Positions 17,603 through 26,063 of a stretch of 64,000 bases of DNA are shown in pieces. The position numbers and the translations under genes are program-made. Every line of letters starts with the position of its first letter. Position 1 is the stretch's first letter. Below the pieces are notes generated by a model. That model was not told the DNA's origin and did no database searches. It saw only the letters and a program-made list of their open reading frames with translations. This DNA comes from Bacteroidota bacterium (GTDB taxonomy: Bacteria > Bacteroidota > Bacteroidia > Flavobacteriales > Weeksellaceae): positions 1 through 64,000 of the forward strand of contig JAEWYW010000046.1 of the NCBI GenBank assembly GCA_023458535.1, in the 5' to 3' direction.

Positions 17603-18511
17603 TTAAAAAAACCAGCCGATAATTTGATACCAAATGGCAGAGGTAAAAAATCCTGCAATGATGCTGATTCCGATAATGAGGTTGGTCAACTTTGTGTTGA
17701 GCCGGAACTGTTCTGCAATGATACTGGATGTTACCAAAGTTGGCATGGCTGCTTCGAAAATGGTGATTTTTGCAACATCGCCTTTAATTCCGAAGACTAG
17801 AGCTAAGATAAAAACCATTGCGGGAGCCAAAATCAGCTTGTACAACATGGAAGTTGAAATCTGAGGCAGTAATTTTCGCCAACCATTAAATTTGAGTTGT
17901 AAACCTACTGAAAACAGAGCTAGTGGGCCTACTGTAGCTGCCAACTTATCGAAAAACGGTTCTGCAAAGGACAAATCCACAAACTGAGAAATTACGAGAG
18001 CCCCGATACATCCCAAAAACGGCGGAAATGTCACTAATCTTTTGAGAATAAATTTTGCGCTGATATTTCCAAATTTGCTGCCGCCTTTTAACGCAGAAAT
18101 AATACCTAAAGTGGACAATCCCAAAAACATGGTTTGATCGCAGATGATCGCGATGCTCAGTAATTTTTCACCGTAAAATGCAGAGATTAACGGAAAACCT
18201 ATGAAGGAAGTGTTGCTGTAGCCACTTGCCAAATCTAAGGTGCTTTGTGAACGCCGAGAGTAACCTTTGTACCTGCAATATATTTTCATGAAAATGCCAC
18301 TTCCGACAGCAATTAACAAGGTGGCAAAAATTGGAAACAACATTTCCTGAGACCACTCTACCTTGGGTAAATATTTGAAGGAAACCGCAGGCAATGCTAG
18401 ATAAAGAATCCATGTGTTGATGCCTTTATGTGCATCGGGATGTATGGATTTTGTTGCTTTGAAAACCATTCCCGCAATAATGCATACCGCAATCAAAACA
18501 AAATTGACCAT
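17603..18511 (-). CDS. AEC (auxin efflux carrier) family transporter
   Basis: A 302-residue inner-membrane permease with about ten hydrophobic segments. Family features include an N-terminal NFVLIAVCIIAGMVFKATK, the central LDLASGYSNTSFIGFPLI motif with conserved Asn and Gly, and the C-terminal EAAMPTLVTSSIIAEQF. Bacterial members often carry malate, malonate or other organic acids; the substrate here is unknown. Transcription probably starts near 18572 from a consensus promoter, so the leader would carry six copies of a 7-bp repeat. Confidence 0.88.
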   Translation of the reverse strand: MVNFVLIAVCIIAGMVFKATKSIHPDAHKGINTWILYLALPAVSFKYLPKVEWSQEMLFPIFATLLIAVGSGIFMKIYCRYKGYSRRSQSTLDLASGYSNTSFIGFPLISAFYGEKLLSIAIICDQTMFLGLSTLGIISALKGGSKFGNISAKFILKRLVTFPPFLGCIGALVISQFVDLSFAEPFFDKLAATVGPLALFSVGLQLKFNGWRKLLPQISTSMLYKLILAPAMVFILALVFGIKGDVAKITIFEAAMPTLVTSSIIAEQFRLNTKLTNLIIGISIIAGFFTSAIWYQIIGWFF

Positions 18512-18532
18512 TTTTTAGATTTGAAATTTGAA

Positions 18533-18574
18533 ATTCGAGATTCGAGATTCGAGATTCGAGATTCGAGATTCGAG
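18533..18574. repeat. Tandem heptanucleotide repeat, six exact copies of ATTCGAG
   Basis: Six uninterrupted identical copies (42 bp) just upstream of the AEC transporter gene, preceded by a degenerate AAATTTGAAATT stretch. The repeat lies between the predicted transcription start (near 18572) and the start codon at 18511. As the unit is outside the coding frame, copy-number change would alter leader length and structure, not the protein. Confidence 0.95.
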
Positions 18575-18578
18575 ACTG

Positions 18579-18609
18579 CAAAGTTACGCACACTCACTTA
18601 GAAGCTCAA
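18579..18609 (-). promoter_or_regulatory. Putative promoter of the AEC transporter gene
   Basis: Minus strand TTG, 20 nt, then TAACTTTG, matching TTG-N17-23-TAnnTTTG. The -7 box abuts the heptamer repeat, separated from its last copy by four bases. Confidence 0.55.
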
Positions 18610-18668
18610 AATTATTCTTCTAAATTATTGATCAATTTCGAGAATTTATCACAGTGAAAAAATTCTAA

Positions 18669-18766
18669 TTTGTCATTTCGACGAAGGAAAAATCTCCTAT
18701 TTAAATGAGATTAACCTTATCAAACTTCTTCATTAAATTTCGTTTTGCTGCTTTATAAATGACAAA
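18669..18766. repeat. Short element with 10-bp terminal inverted repeats (REP/MITE-like)
   Basis: The ends TTTGTCATTT (18669-18678) and AAATGACAAA (18757-18766) are perfect inverted repeats, and an internal hairpin AATCTC/GAGATT lies near 18691-18712. The left end, TTTGTCATTTCGACGAAGGA, resembles a dispersed intergenic repeat I recall from Chryseobacterium-type genomes; that recollection was not checked. The interior is degenerate. It sits between the AEC gene and the beta-mannosidase gene. Confidence 0.6.
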
Positions 18767-18795
18767 CTTTTCGATTAGTGACTAATCATTCATAA

Positions 18796-21276
18796 TTACT
18801 GAAGCGTATCCCACAAGCTCATTACTTCAATTTTTTCTAAAGGCTTTGAAAGCTGAATGGTTTTTATTTCATTGGGAAGCAAATCAAAAAAGTTATCCGA
18901 GAAATGCGTATCCCCTATCAAATAAAGGTCTTTTGCTAAAATATCGCTTGAAATCTGAATTTCTTTTGGTGTTATTTTTTTGATTTTAATAGTAGGTTTT
19001 AGAAGTTCTAAATCTTTTGGAGGAACGAAATACAATATTCTGGAAATCATTTTGTCTTGAAGTTTTGCTTCGATTTTCATCAAAACTTTTTCTTTATTGA
19101 AACCTGCAAAAACTTCTTTATTGAAGTTGTAAACCTTTGTAGAACTGTTTTCGGAAACGGCAAAATCTTTCTTAAAACTAAAAATTGTTTGCCCTTTGAA
19201 ATCCATTACTTTGATGTCTAAGTTGCCTTGTAATTTTTTAAAATCATCATTGATCAAAAAAAGATTGTACTGATCATCTTTTTGTTCCAAAGAAAAAATT
19301 TGGGGCTCAAAACTCCTTTTCAATTCATACTGCAAAGCTTTCCAATTCCCTAAATAATCAATCGCCGACCAAGAAACCACTGGCCAGCAGTCGTTGTGCT
19401 GCCATACCAAACTTCCCATATTATAAGGTTTGTTTCGGCGATGTGCTTCGATGGCAATCTGCATTCCGCGAGCTTGTAAAAGTTGAGAAACGTAATTGTA
19501 TTTCACAAAATCTGTCGGAACTTTATAATCCCTCTTCATATAATTATTGATGATTTCCCAACCTCTGCCATGCTTCTGATGGGCTTTTATAATTGGATTT
19601 TCCAGGTTTAAATCTGGCTTACCAGAAAACATGGCTTTTGTAGTTTCCAAAGTGGGCATTCCCTGAAAACCATATTCTGAAGCGAAACGCGGCACTTTTT
19701 CATTGTAAATCTCAAAGGCTTGCTCACCCCACCAAACGCCCCAATAATGCGAATCGCCTTCAGATAAACTTTTCTTGTGTCCCCAACCTATGGATGGCGA
19801 ACTGGGCCAATAAATAGCATTAGGCAAAATCTCTTTCAGCGTTTGAGGAATCACTTCATGGAAAATCGTTTTATAATCTTTCCAAACCTGCAAAGAATCT
19901 GCTTTAGAATACTTGAATTGTTTCTGATAACCCCAATTGACAATCGCCTCATCTACCTCGTTATTCCCGCACCACAACGCTAGCGACGGATGATTTTGTA
20001 AACGTTTGACTTGATGCTTTACTTCATTTTTTACGTTTTCCTGAAAACTTGAATCTGAAGGATAGAAACTTCCCGCAAACATAAAATCTTGCCACACCAA
20101 TATTCCATTTTTGTCGCAAGCTTTATAAAATTCGTCATCTTCATAAATTCCGCCACCCCAAACTCTTATCATATTCATGTTGGCAGCTTTGGCGTCGGCA
20201 ATAAGTTTTTGGTATTTTTCTTTTGTAATTCTCGGTGTAAAACTATCGGCGGGAATCCAATTGGTGCCTTTTGCATACAAAGGTTTACCATTGACTTTGA
20301 AATAGAAAGATTTTCCTTTGGCGTCTTTTTCCTGAATTAATTCAACGGTTCGAAGTCCGATTCTTTGGTTTTTGGAATCGATAATTTTTCCCTTATATAA
20401 AACAGAAATTTTAAAATCGTACATTTCAGGTTTACCTAAACCATTGGGTTGCCATAACCTCGGGTTGTTAATTTGGAAAGGAAACGAAATGTGATTGTGT
20501 TCTTTTTTAAGTTGTAAATTTTTATAAATTTTATCATTAATTGAAATCTGAAGATCATCTATATCTTCAACTTCATCGACATTGATTTCGGTATGAAAAA
20601 TCAAATCTGCATTTTTTGCCTTTATTGAATTCTGTTCTACCCGAATGTTTTCAATTTTAGCTCTATCCCAAGTAATGAGTTTTACATCCTTCCAAATGCC
20701 AGCAGTTACCAATCGTGGTCCCCAATCCCAACCAAATTGATATTGCGCTTTACGAACCAAACTTCTCGGACTTTCGGGCAGTTGAAAAGGAATGTTTTTT
20801 GCCAATTTTTTGCCTTTATTTAGGCTCGATAAAAATTTTATAATCAGAACATTTTCGCCCTCGCGAAGATAATCACTCACCTCAACTTCTTTCTGCACAA
20901 ACATATTGGAAGTTTTAGCAATTGGCTTTCCATTGAGATGAATTACCGCAAAAGTATCCAAGCCTTCAAAAATCAATGTTTTATGAGGTTTATTCCACTC
21001 TTTTTTTGAAAGTGTAAAATAACATCTGTATTCCCAGTCTTCATTTTCAATCCATTGCACTTTTTTTTCATTCTCGTCCAAAAAAGGATCAGGAATAAGT
21101 TGATGAGCCATCAAATCTGTATGCACTGTACCAGGAACAGTTGCGGATCGCCAAACCTCTTCTTTAAAATTTCTAAATTCCCATTTTGATTGAGATAAAG
21201 AACGCATACTGTTTTGTGCAAAAACGGAATTGCACAATGTAATCAAGAAACAGAGAATAATATAAAGAAATTTCAT
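18796..21276 (-). CDS. Beta-mannosidase, glycoside hydrolase family 2
   Basis: An exported 826-residue GH2 enzyme expected to remove beta-linked mannose, such as the Man-beta1,4-GlcNAc core of N-glycans. A signal peptide (FLITLCNSVFA) is followed by a jelly-roll sugar-binding domain (WRSATVPGTVHTDLMAH, YQFGWDWGPRLVTAGIW), an immunoglobulin-like domain (RLWQPNGLGKPEMYDF) and the catalytic TIM barrel. The barrel has GTNWIPADSFTPR, RVWGGGIYEDDEFY, acid/base Glu 440 in WCGNNEVDEA and nucleophile Glu 534 in ASEYGFQGMPT. It is divergent from the glycosylasparaginase gene, 78 nt between starts. This is a typical beta-mannosidase layout; substrate is inferred from family and context. Confidence 0.93.
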   Translation of the reverse strand: MKFLYIILCFLITLCNSVFAQNSMRSLSQSKWEFRNFKEEVWRSATVPGTVHTDLMAHQLIPDPFLDENEKKVQWIENEDWEYRCYFTLSKKEWNKPHKTLIFEGLDTFAVIHLNGKPIAKTSNMFVQKEVEVSDYLREGENVLIIKFLSSLNKGKKLAKNIPFQLPESPRSLVRKAQYQFGWDWGPRLVTAGIWKDVKLITWDRAKIENIRVEQNSIKAKNADLIFHTEINVDEVEDIDDLQISINDKIYKNLQLKKEHNHISFPFQINNPRLWQPNGLGKPEMYDFKISVLYKGKIIDSKNQRIGLRTVELIQEKDAKGKSFYFKVNGKPLYAKGTNWIPADSFTPRITKEKYQKLIADAKAANMNMIRVWGGGIYEDDEFYKACDKNGILVWQDFMFAGSFYPSDSSFQENVKNEVKHQVKRLQNHPSLALWCGNNEVDEAIVNWGYQKQFKYSKADSLQVWKDYKTIFHEVIPQTLKEILPNAIYWPSSPSIGWGHKKSLSEGDSHYWGVWWGEQAFEIYNEKVPRFASEYGFQGMPTLETTKAMFSGKPDLNLENPIIKAHQKHGRGWEIINNYMKRDYKVPTDFVKYNYVSQLLQARGMQIAIEAHRRNKPYNMGSLVWQHNDCWPVVSWSAIDYLGNWKALQYELKRSFEPQIFSLEQKDDQYNLFLINDDFKKLQGNLDIKVMDFKGQTIFSFKKDFAVSENSSTKVYNFNKEVFAGFNKEKVLMKIEAKLQDKMISRILYFVPPKDLELLKPTIKIKKITPKEIQISSDILAKDLYLIGDTHFSDNFFDLLPNEIKTIQLSKPLEKIEVMSLWDTLQ

Positions 21277-21354
21277 TTTTTAAATACAAGATGGGAGAGC
21301 GGAAAATTAAACAAAATAATTATCTTAGTCTAATAATTTATATAAGAAAAACAA

Positions 21355-22350
21355 ATGCCCAATAATCGCCGAGACTTCATCAAAAAACTAGGAATTGTAA
21401 CTGCTGCAGTAGCCGTTAATCCTTTGGAAGCGACCGAACTCATCCAACTTCCTCATCAAAAAGCTGTTAATAAGCCTATAGTATTGTCCACTTGGGATTT
21501 TGGGATACAGGCTAATGCTGAAGCGTGGAAAATTTTAAGTAAAAAAGGAAGAGCAATTGATGCAGTAGAAAAAGGCGTAAGAATTGTGGAAGACGACCCC
21601 AATGAAAGAAGCGTTGGCTATGGTGGAAGACCCGACAGAGATGGAAAAGTGACATTAGATGCCTGCATCATGGATGATAATTATAATATTGGTTCGGTGG
21701 CGGCTTTGGAGCATATTAAAAATCCGATTTCTGTAGCAAGAGCGGTAATGGAAAAAACACCGCATGTAATGTTGGTGGGTGATGGTGCTTTGGAATTTGC
21801 AGTTTCTCAAGGATTTAAAAAAGAAAATTTACTCACTCCCGAATCCGAAAAAGAATGGCGTGAATGGTTGAAAGAAAGCAAATACAAACCAATTGTAAAT
21901 ATCGAAAATCACGATACCATTGGAATGATTGCTCTGGACGAATTTGGAAATCTTTCTGGAGCGTGCACAACGAGCGGCATGGCTTTTAAAATGCATGGTA
22001 GAGTTGGCGATTCTCCTATAATTGGTGCTGGACTCTTTGTTGATAACGAAGTGGGCGCCGCAACAGCAACTGGTCATGGTGAAGAAGTGATAAGAACTGT
22101 GGGAACTTATCTTGTAGTAGAATTGATGCGACAGGGGAAAACGCCGCAACGGGCTTGCAAAGAGGCTGTAGAACGAATTGTGAAAACCAATCAAAGAAGG
22201 AACAAAAATCTGAAAGATATCCAGGTAGGATTTATCGCTTTAAATAAAAAAGGGGAATATGGCGCATACTGCATTCAAAGTGGATTCAATTATGCTGTGC
22301 ATGATGCTAAAACCAACCAACTCGTAAAAGCTGATTATTTTTTAAAGTAA
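21355..22350 (+). CDS. N4-(beta-N-acetylglucosaminyl)-L-asparaginase (glycosylasparaginase)
   Basis: An Ntn-hydrolase that cleaves the GlcNAc-Asn bond left after glycoprotein breakdown. The 331-residue precursor should cut itself before Thr 188 in the NHDTIGMIALD motif, making alpha and beta chains. Other family features are SVGYGGRPDRDGKVTLDACIMD, GACTTSGMAFKMHGRVGDSPI and TGHGEEVIRTVGTYLVV. The N-terminus MPNNRRDFIKKLGIVTAAVAV is a Tat-type signal (RRDFIK), implying export of the folded protein. The enzyme family was well studied in Elizabethkingia (Flavobacterium) meningoseptica. It starts an apparent operon with cutC and a broken small gene. Confidence 0.95.
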   Translation: MPNNRRDFIKKLGIVTAAVAVNPLEATELIQLPHQKAVNKPIVLSTWDFGIQANAEAWKILSKKGRAIDAVEKGVRIVEDDPNERSVGYGGRPDRDGKVTLDACIMDDNYNIGSVAALEHIKNPISVARAVMEKTPHVMLVGDGALEFAVSQGFKKENLLTPESEKEWREWLKESKYKPIVNIENHDTIGMIALDEFGNLSGACTTSGMAFKMHGRVGDSPIIGAGLFVDNEVGAATATGHGEEVIRTVGTYLVVELMRQGKTPQRACKEAVERIVKTNQRRNKNLKDIQVGFIALNKKGEYGAYCIQSGFNYAVHDAKTNQLVKADYFLK

Positions 22351-22411
22351 AATTTTTCATCTAAACATAATTTTTACCATATCAATTATTTTTTTTTACC
22401 AATAATTAACA

Positions 22412-23074
22412 ATGACAAAATTAGAAATTGCATGTTTTAATGCTGCATCTGCGCTTTTGGCAGCGAAAGAAAACGTGGATAGAATAGAACTTTGTGAAGA
22501 TTATTCTCAAGGTGGAATTACCCCAAAAATTGAAACTTTGCAAGCCATTAAAAAAGTGTCTGACGTTCCCGTTTATGTGATGATTCGCCCACGAGGTGGC
22601 AATTTTGTATATTCTGAAGATGAGTTTGAGCAAATGAAAAATGATGTTCAAGACTTTTTAAAAGCGGGTGCCGATGGGTTTGTTTTTGGAATTCTGAAAG
22701 AAGATGATACCATTGATGAAGAAAAGAATTCAATTCTTATACAACTAGCAAACGGACTTCCCTGCACTTTTCACCGTGCGTTTGACAGAGTTGAAAACTG
22801 GAAAGCGGCTTTAAATACCATCATAGACTGTGGATTTTCAACGATCCTGACTTCAGGTGGGAAGAAAACAGCGATGGATGGTTTTGAAACCTTAAAAGAA
22901 ATGAAGGATGCAGCAGCAAATAAAATTACAATTTTGGTTGGCGGCGGTGTAAGATCAAGCAACGCCAAAGAACTTGCTGAACATTTTGAATATTTGCATT
23001 CTGCCTGTATTAGTGGTGATTCTGAAAATATTGATGTGGAAGAAATAATAAAAATTAAAAATAATATAAGCTAA
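22412..23074 (+). CDS. cutC: CutC family protein
   Basis: A 220-residue TIM-barrel protein of the CutC family, named for copper homeostasis in E. coli although the biochemical role is not settled. Conserved features: LEIACFNAASALLAAKENVDRIELCEDYSQGG near the N-terminus, VYVMIRPRGGNFVYSEDE, DGFVFGILKEDDTID, CTFHRAFDRV and ILTSGGKKTAMDG. No signal peptide, so cytoplasmic. It lies 61 nt after the glycosylasparaginase gene and 3 nt before the next frame, an operon arrangement. Being inside a glycan-degradation group suggests a sugar-related rather than copper-related role here (inference). Confidence 0.92.
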   Translation: MTKLEIACFNAASALLAAKENVDRIELCEDYSQGGITPKIETLQAIKKVSDVPVYVMIRPRGGNFVYSEDEFEQMKNDVQDFLKAGADGFVFGILKEDDTIDEEKNSILIQLANGLPCTFHRAFDRVENWKAALNTIIDCGFSTILTSGGKKTAMDGFETLKEMKDAAANKITILVGGGVRSSNAKELAEHFEYLHSACISGDSENIDVEEIIKIKNNIS

Positions 23075-23077
23075 AAT

Positions 23078-23542
23078 ATGAGAACTCAATTTTTTATTTT
23101 CATTCTGATGATAACCTCGTCAGTTGTATTTTCGCAACAATTATACAAAGAACTGAATGCTAATGATATAAAGCAAGAACGAGTAAAAATAGCGAAAAAA
23201 TTTGCTGAACAATTTATTTATAAATGCAAAAATAAAGATCTTACCAAGTTTGATAATTTGGTTATTGATTAAAAAACTGCATTAGGTTTTGAAGAAATTT
23301 TAAAAAATAAATGTCCCGAAATGGCAAAATTTTACGGTGATATAAAAATTGTTAAGCTGAATAGCGCATATTCTTATAAGGATACCAAAAATGTGCAACC
23401 AGCCGAAATGTATTGTTTTGATATTACAACAAGTGAAATTACAAATGTTCACTTTTTGAATGTTCTAATCTACATAGAAAAAAATGCCATTGGCGGACTG
23501 CTATTTTCTGAGAAAAAACCTCTTGACAAAACTTTAAAATGA
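23078..23542 (+). pseudogene. Small secreted protein gene interrupted by an in-frame TAA
   Basis: A 154-codon frame broken once by TAA at 23270-23272 (codon 65). Upstream: signal peptide MRTQFFIFILMITSSVVFSQ and KKFAEQFIYKCKNKDLTKFDNLVID. Downstream in the same frame: KTALGFEEILKNKCPEMAKF, followed by a beta-rich segment with YCFDITTSEITNVHFLNVLIYIEK and GGLLFSEKKPLD. The continuing sense, with protein-like composition, shows one original gene; GAA to TAA would be a single change. No family recognised. It starts 3 nt after cutC and is convergent with GH20. The piece before the stop could still be secreted as a 64-residue fragment. Confidence 0.8.
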
Positions 23543-23567
23543 TTTATTAAAATATTTTTATATCCTT

Positions 23568-25817
23568 TTAATTCACTGATAACTCATCTACAAAAAGCCA
23601 GGCTTTATTACCTGCACCTGCCTGTCCATCAGGGATAAGTCCATAATTTTCAACCATTATTTTTAAGTAGGTTTTCTTTTGATTTGGGAAAGAAATATTC
23701 ATTACTCCTTTGCTATCAATAATTTCCTTTTGAGCAACTTTTTTAATCTCTGTAAAATTTCTGCCATCATCAGATACTAAAATAGTTACAGATTTTGGGA
23801 AATAGATCCAACTGCCTTGTCGCTCTAAGGTGTTCAATTTCAAACTGCTAAATTCTGTAACACCATCAAAATCGATAGTGGCAACCATATCTTTTCCGTT
23901 AAAACCTAGCCATGATTTTCCGTAATTTTTAGTATTGCCTAAAACACCATCTACCAAAGTATTTTTGCCACCAGTGCTATAAGCCTCTGCAGGCGGATTT
24001 ACTAATTCTATAAATTGACCAGTTGACTTTGAAAATTCAAATTGCTGTGCAGTAATAGGACTTTGACGCTTTCCGTTTTCGAAATATGCAGATTTTATCA
24101 ATGTTGATTTTTCGATTTCCAAAGGTTTTTGATAGATGTGTGAAGCATCATTTGGATCTGTTCCATCTGTTGTAAATCGGATATTTTGAGGATTTTTGGC
24201 AGAAGATAATTCATATAAAATGTGCCCATGATCGGTTACAGAAATTTTTCCATCAACTTCAAAAATTGCCTTGCTATGGTTAATTCCTTTCTTATCTAAA
24301 ATATTGAAATGCTGGATTACCCTATTTTCAAAATTTTTATATTCTGATGGGTTTGATGTTCCCCAAGCTACCTCAGAAAGTGCCATCATTCGAGGAAAAA
24401 TCATATATTCCACATGCTTAAAATCCAAAATATACTCTGTCCACAAATTGCCCTGTGTTCCCCAAATGTACTTACCTTCTTCCTCCGAAAGCTCGCTGGG
24501 AATTGGATTATACTGATATACCTTCTGCAGACGTACATCGCCACCTATTGAGATAGGTTCTGTTTCTGGATTTCCCTGATAGTAGTCAAAATAATTAGTT
24601 GATGTAGGCGTCATAATGGCTTTATGCCCAGTCTTAGCCGCGTGGATGCCACCTTGAATGCCCGTCCAGCTCATCACTGTGGCATTAGGAGCCAAACCAC
24701 CCTCCAAAATTTCGTCCCAACCGATAATCTTCTTACCTTTTGAATTGATGTATTTTTCCATTCTCGTGATGAAATAACTTTGCAAACCCAATTCATCTTT
24801 TAATTTCAATTCTTTTATTAAATTCTGACTGAATTCACTTTGTTTCCAACGGATTTTGGGCGCTTCATCGCCACCAATGTGAATATATTGATAAGGGAAA
24901 AGAGTCATTACCTCATCCAAAACATTTTCTAAAAACGTAAAAGTTTCTTCTTTGGGACAAAAAATCTCCTCCGAAACTCCCCATTGTTTCCAAACTTCAT
25001 GTGGGCCATTTGTACAACCCAAGTTTGGGTAAGCCGCCAATGCTGCTTGTGCATGTCCCGGCATTTCGATTTCGGGAATAACATCTATGTGCAATTTCTT
25101 CGCGTAGGCGACCACATCATTTATTTGTTCCTGAGTGTAAAATCCACCATATTTTTTATCATCAAACTTCATATCAGCATAGGCACCCACCTGAGAGCCA
25201 CTTCTCCACGCACTAACAGAGGTGAGTTTTGGATATTTTTTAATTTCAATTCTCCAACCTTGATCATCAGTTAAATGCCAATGAAACTTATTGTACTTAT
25301 ACATCGCCAGATAATCGAGGTATTTTTTAACTTCATCCACCGTGAAAAAATGCCTGCTGACATCCAAATGCATCCCGCGATAAGCGAATTTTGGTACATC
25401 TGAAATTTCCATGTACGGAATTTTTAAGTCCGACTGGTGTTCTTCAATGATCTGTAATAATGTTTGAATTCCGCGGAAAATACCAGCATTGGAATAGGCG
25501 GTGATAGAGATGCCGTTTTTATCAACATTCAAGTTATAAGATTCTGCAAGTTTTTCTGAAGGTTCTTTAACCCGAAGTACTGCAAGATTAATATTTCTAT
25601 TCTTGTTCTTAGAAAAATCTTTTCCCAATAATTTTTTGAGATGATTAATCAAATATTTTGCTTCCGACTGAGCATCATTATTTGAAATGCCAAAGTCATC
25701 AGTAATTTGTAAAAACCCTTGATTTACTTTGATTTCTTTTGGTTTTGGAATCAGATTATTCTGCGAAAAACCCATTAAGGATATCAACAAAAAAGATGAG
25801 ATAATGATTTTTTTCAT
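23568..25817 (-). CDS. Beta-N-acetylhexosaminidase, glycoside hydrolase family 20
   Basis: An exported 749-residue GH20 enzyme that removes terminal beta-GlcNAc or GalNAc. Order: signal peptide (FLLISLMGFSQ); N-terminal GH20b domain (LIPKPKEIKVNQG); catalytic barrel with YRGMHLDVSRHFFTVDEVK, KFHWHLTDDQGWRIEI and the catalytic Asp 317-Glu 318 pair in HIGGDEAPK, then VMSWTG and NLWTEY; a chitobiase-like C-terminal segment (FTTDGTDPN); and a final F5/8-type carbohydrate-binding domain (residues ~615-749). The 246-nt region upstream of its start contains the four-hairpin array. Its context suggests digestion of N-glycan or chitin-type sugars. Confidence 0.95.
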   Translation of the reverse strand: MKKIIISSFLLISLMGFSQNNLIPKPKEIKVNQGFLQITDDFGISNNDAQSEAKYLINHLKKLLGKDFSKNKNRNINLAVLRVKEPSEKLAESYNLNVDKNGISITAYSNAGIFRGIQTLLQIIEEHQSDLKIPYMEISDVPKFAYRGMHLDVSRHFFTVDEVKKYLDYLAMYKYNKFHWHLTDDQGWRIEIKKYPKLTSVSAWRSGSQVGAYADMKFDDKKYGGFYTQEQINDVVAYAKKLHIDVIPEIEMPGHAQAALAAYPNLGCTNGPHEVWKQWGVSEEIFCPKEETFTFLENVLDEVMTLFPYQYIHIGGDEAPKIRWKQSEFSQNLIKELKLKDELGLQSYFITRMEKYINSKGKKIIGWDEILEGGLAPNATVMSWTGIQGGIHAAKTGHKAIMTPTSTNYFDYYQGNPETEPISIGGDVRLQKVYQYNPIPSELSEEEGKYIWGTQGNLWTEYILDFKHVEYMIFPRMMALSEVAWGTSNPSEYKNFENRVIQHFNILDKKGINHSKAIFEVDGKISVTDHGHILYELSSAKNPQNIRFTTDGTDPNDASHIYQKPLEIEKSTLIKSAYFENGKRQSPITAQQFEFSKSTGQFIELVNPPAEAYSTGGKNTLVDGVLGNTKNYGKSWLGFNGKDMVATIDFDGVTEFSSLKLNTLERQGSWIYFPKSVTILVSDDGRNFTEIKKVAQKEIIDSKGVMNISFPNQKKTYLKIMVENYGLIPDGQAGAGNKAWLFVDELSVN

Positions 25818-25885
25818 AGCGAAAATTTACGATGTGAAAATAATCAAAATTACTTTTAAGAATGATTTAAATTTTGAGTTTTTGA

Positions 25886-26051
25886 GTAGTTTTCAGCGGC
25901 GGCTTCGCCGCCGCTGAAAACTACCGATTACCTTTTTCGCGGCAGCTTCGCTGCCGCGAAAAACTTACTAAATATTTTCGGCGGAGCCAAGGGCTCCGCC
26001 GAAAATATTCTCATATAATAAACTTCGGCGGCAAAGCCGCCGAAGTTTATT
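25886..26051. repeat. Array of four perfect GC-rich hairpins with 3-nt loops and 7-8 nt spacers
   Basis: Four consecutive perfect inverted repeats: 25886-25924 (18-bp stem, loop TTC), 25933-25963 (14 bp, TTC), 25971-26009 (18 bp, AAG) and 26017-26051 (16 bp, AAA). Spacers are 8, 7 and 7 nt. Each stem has an AT-rich base and a GC-rich tip (GGCGGC, GCGGCAGC, GGCGGAGCC, GGCGGC), but the stem sequences differ. It lies between the stop of the Xaa-Pro aminopeptidase gene and the start of the GH20 gene, both on the minus strand, and is far more GC-rich than its surroundings. Possible roles are terminator, RNA-stabilising structure or mobile REP-like cluster; none is proven. Confidence 0.97.
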
Positions 26052-26063
26052 GCCCTTAAATTT

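Noticed and set aside
25886..26051. CRISPR array
   Set aside because: The units are self-complementary hairpins with different sequences and 7-8 nt spacers, not identical repeats with ~30-nt unique spacers, and no cas genes are near.
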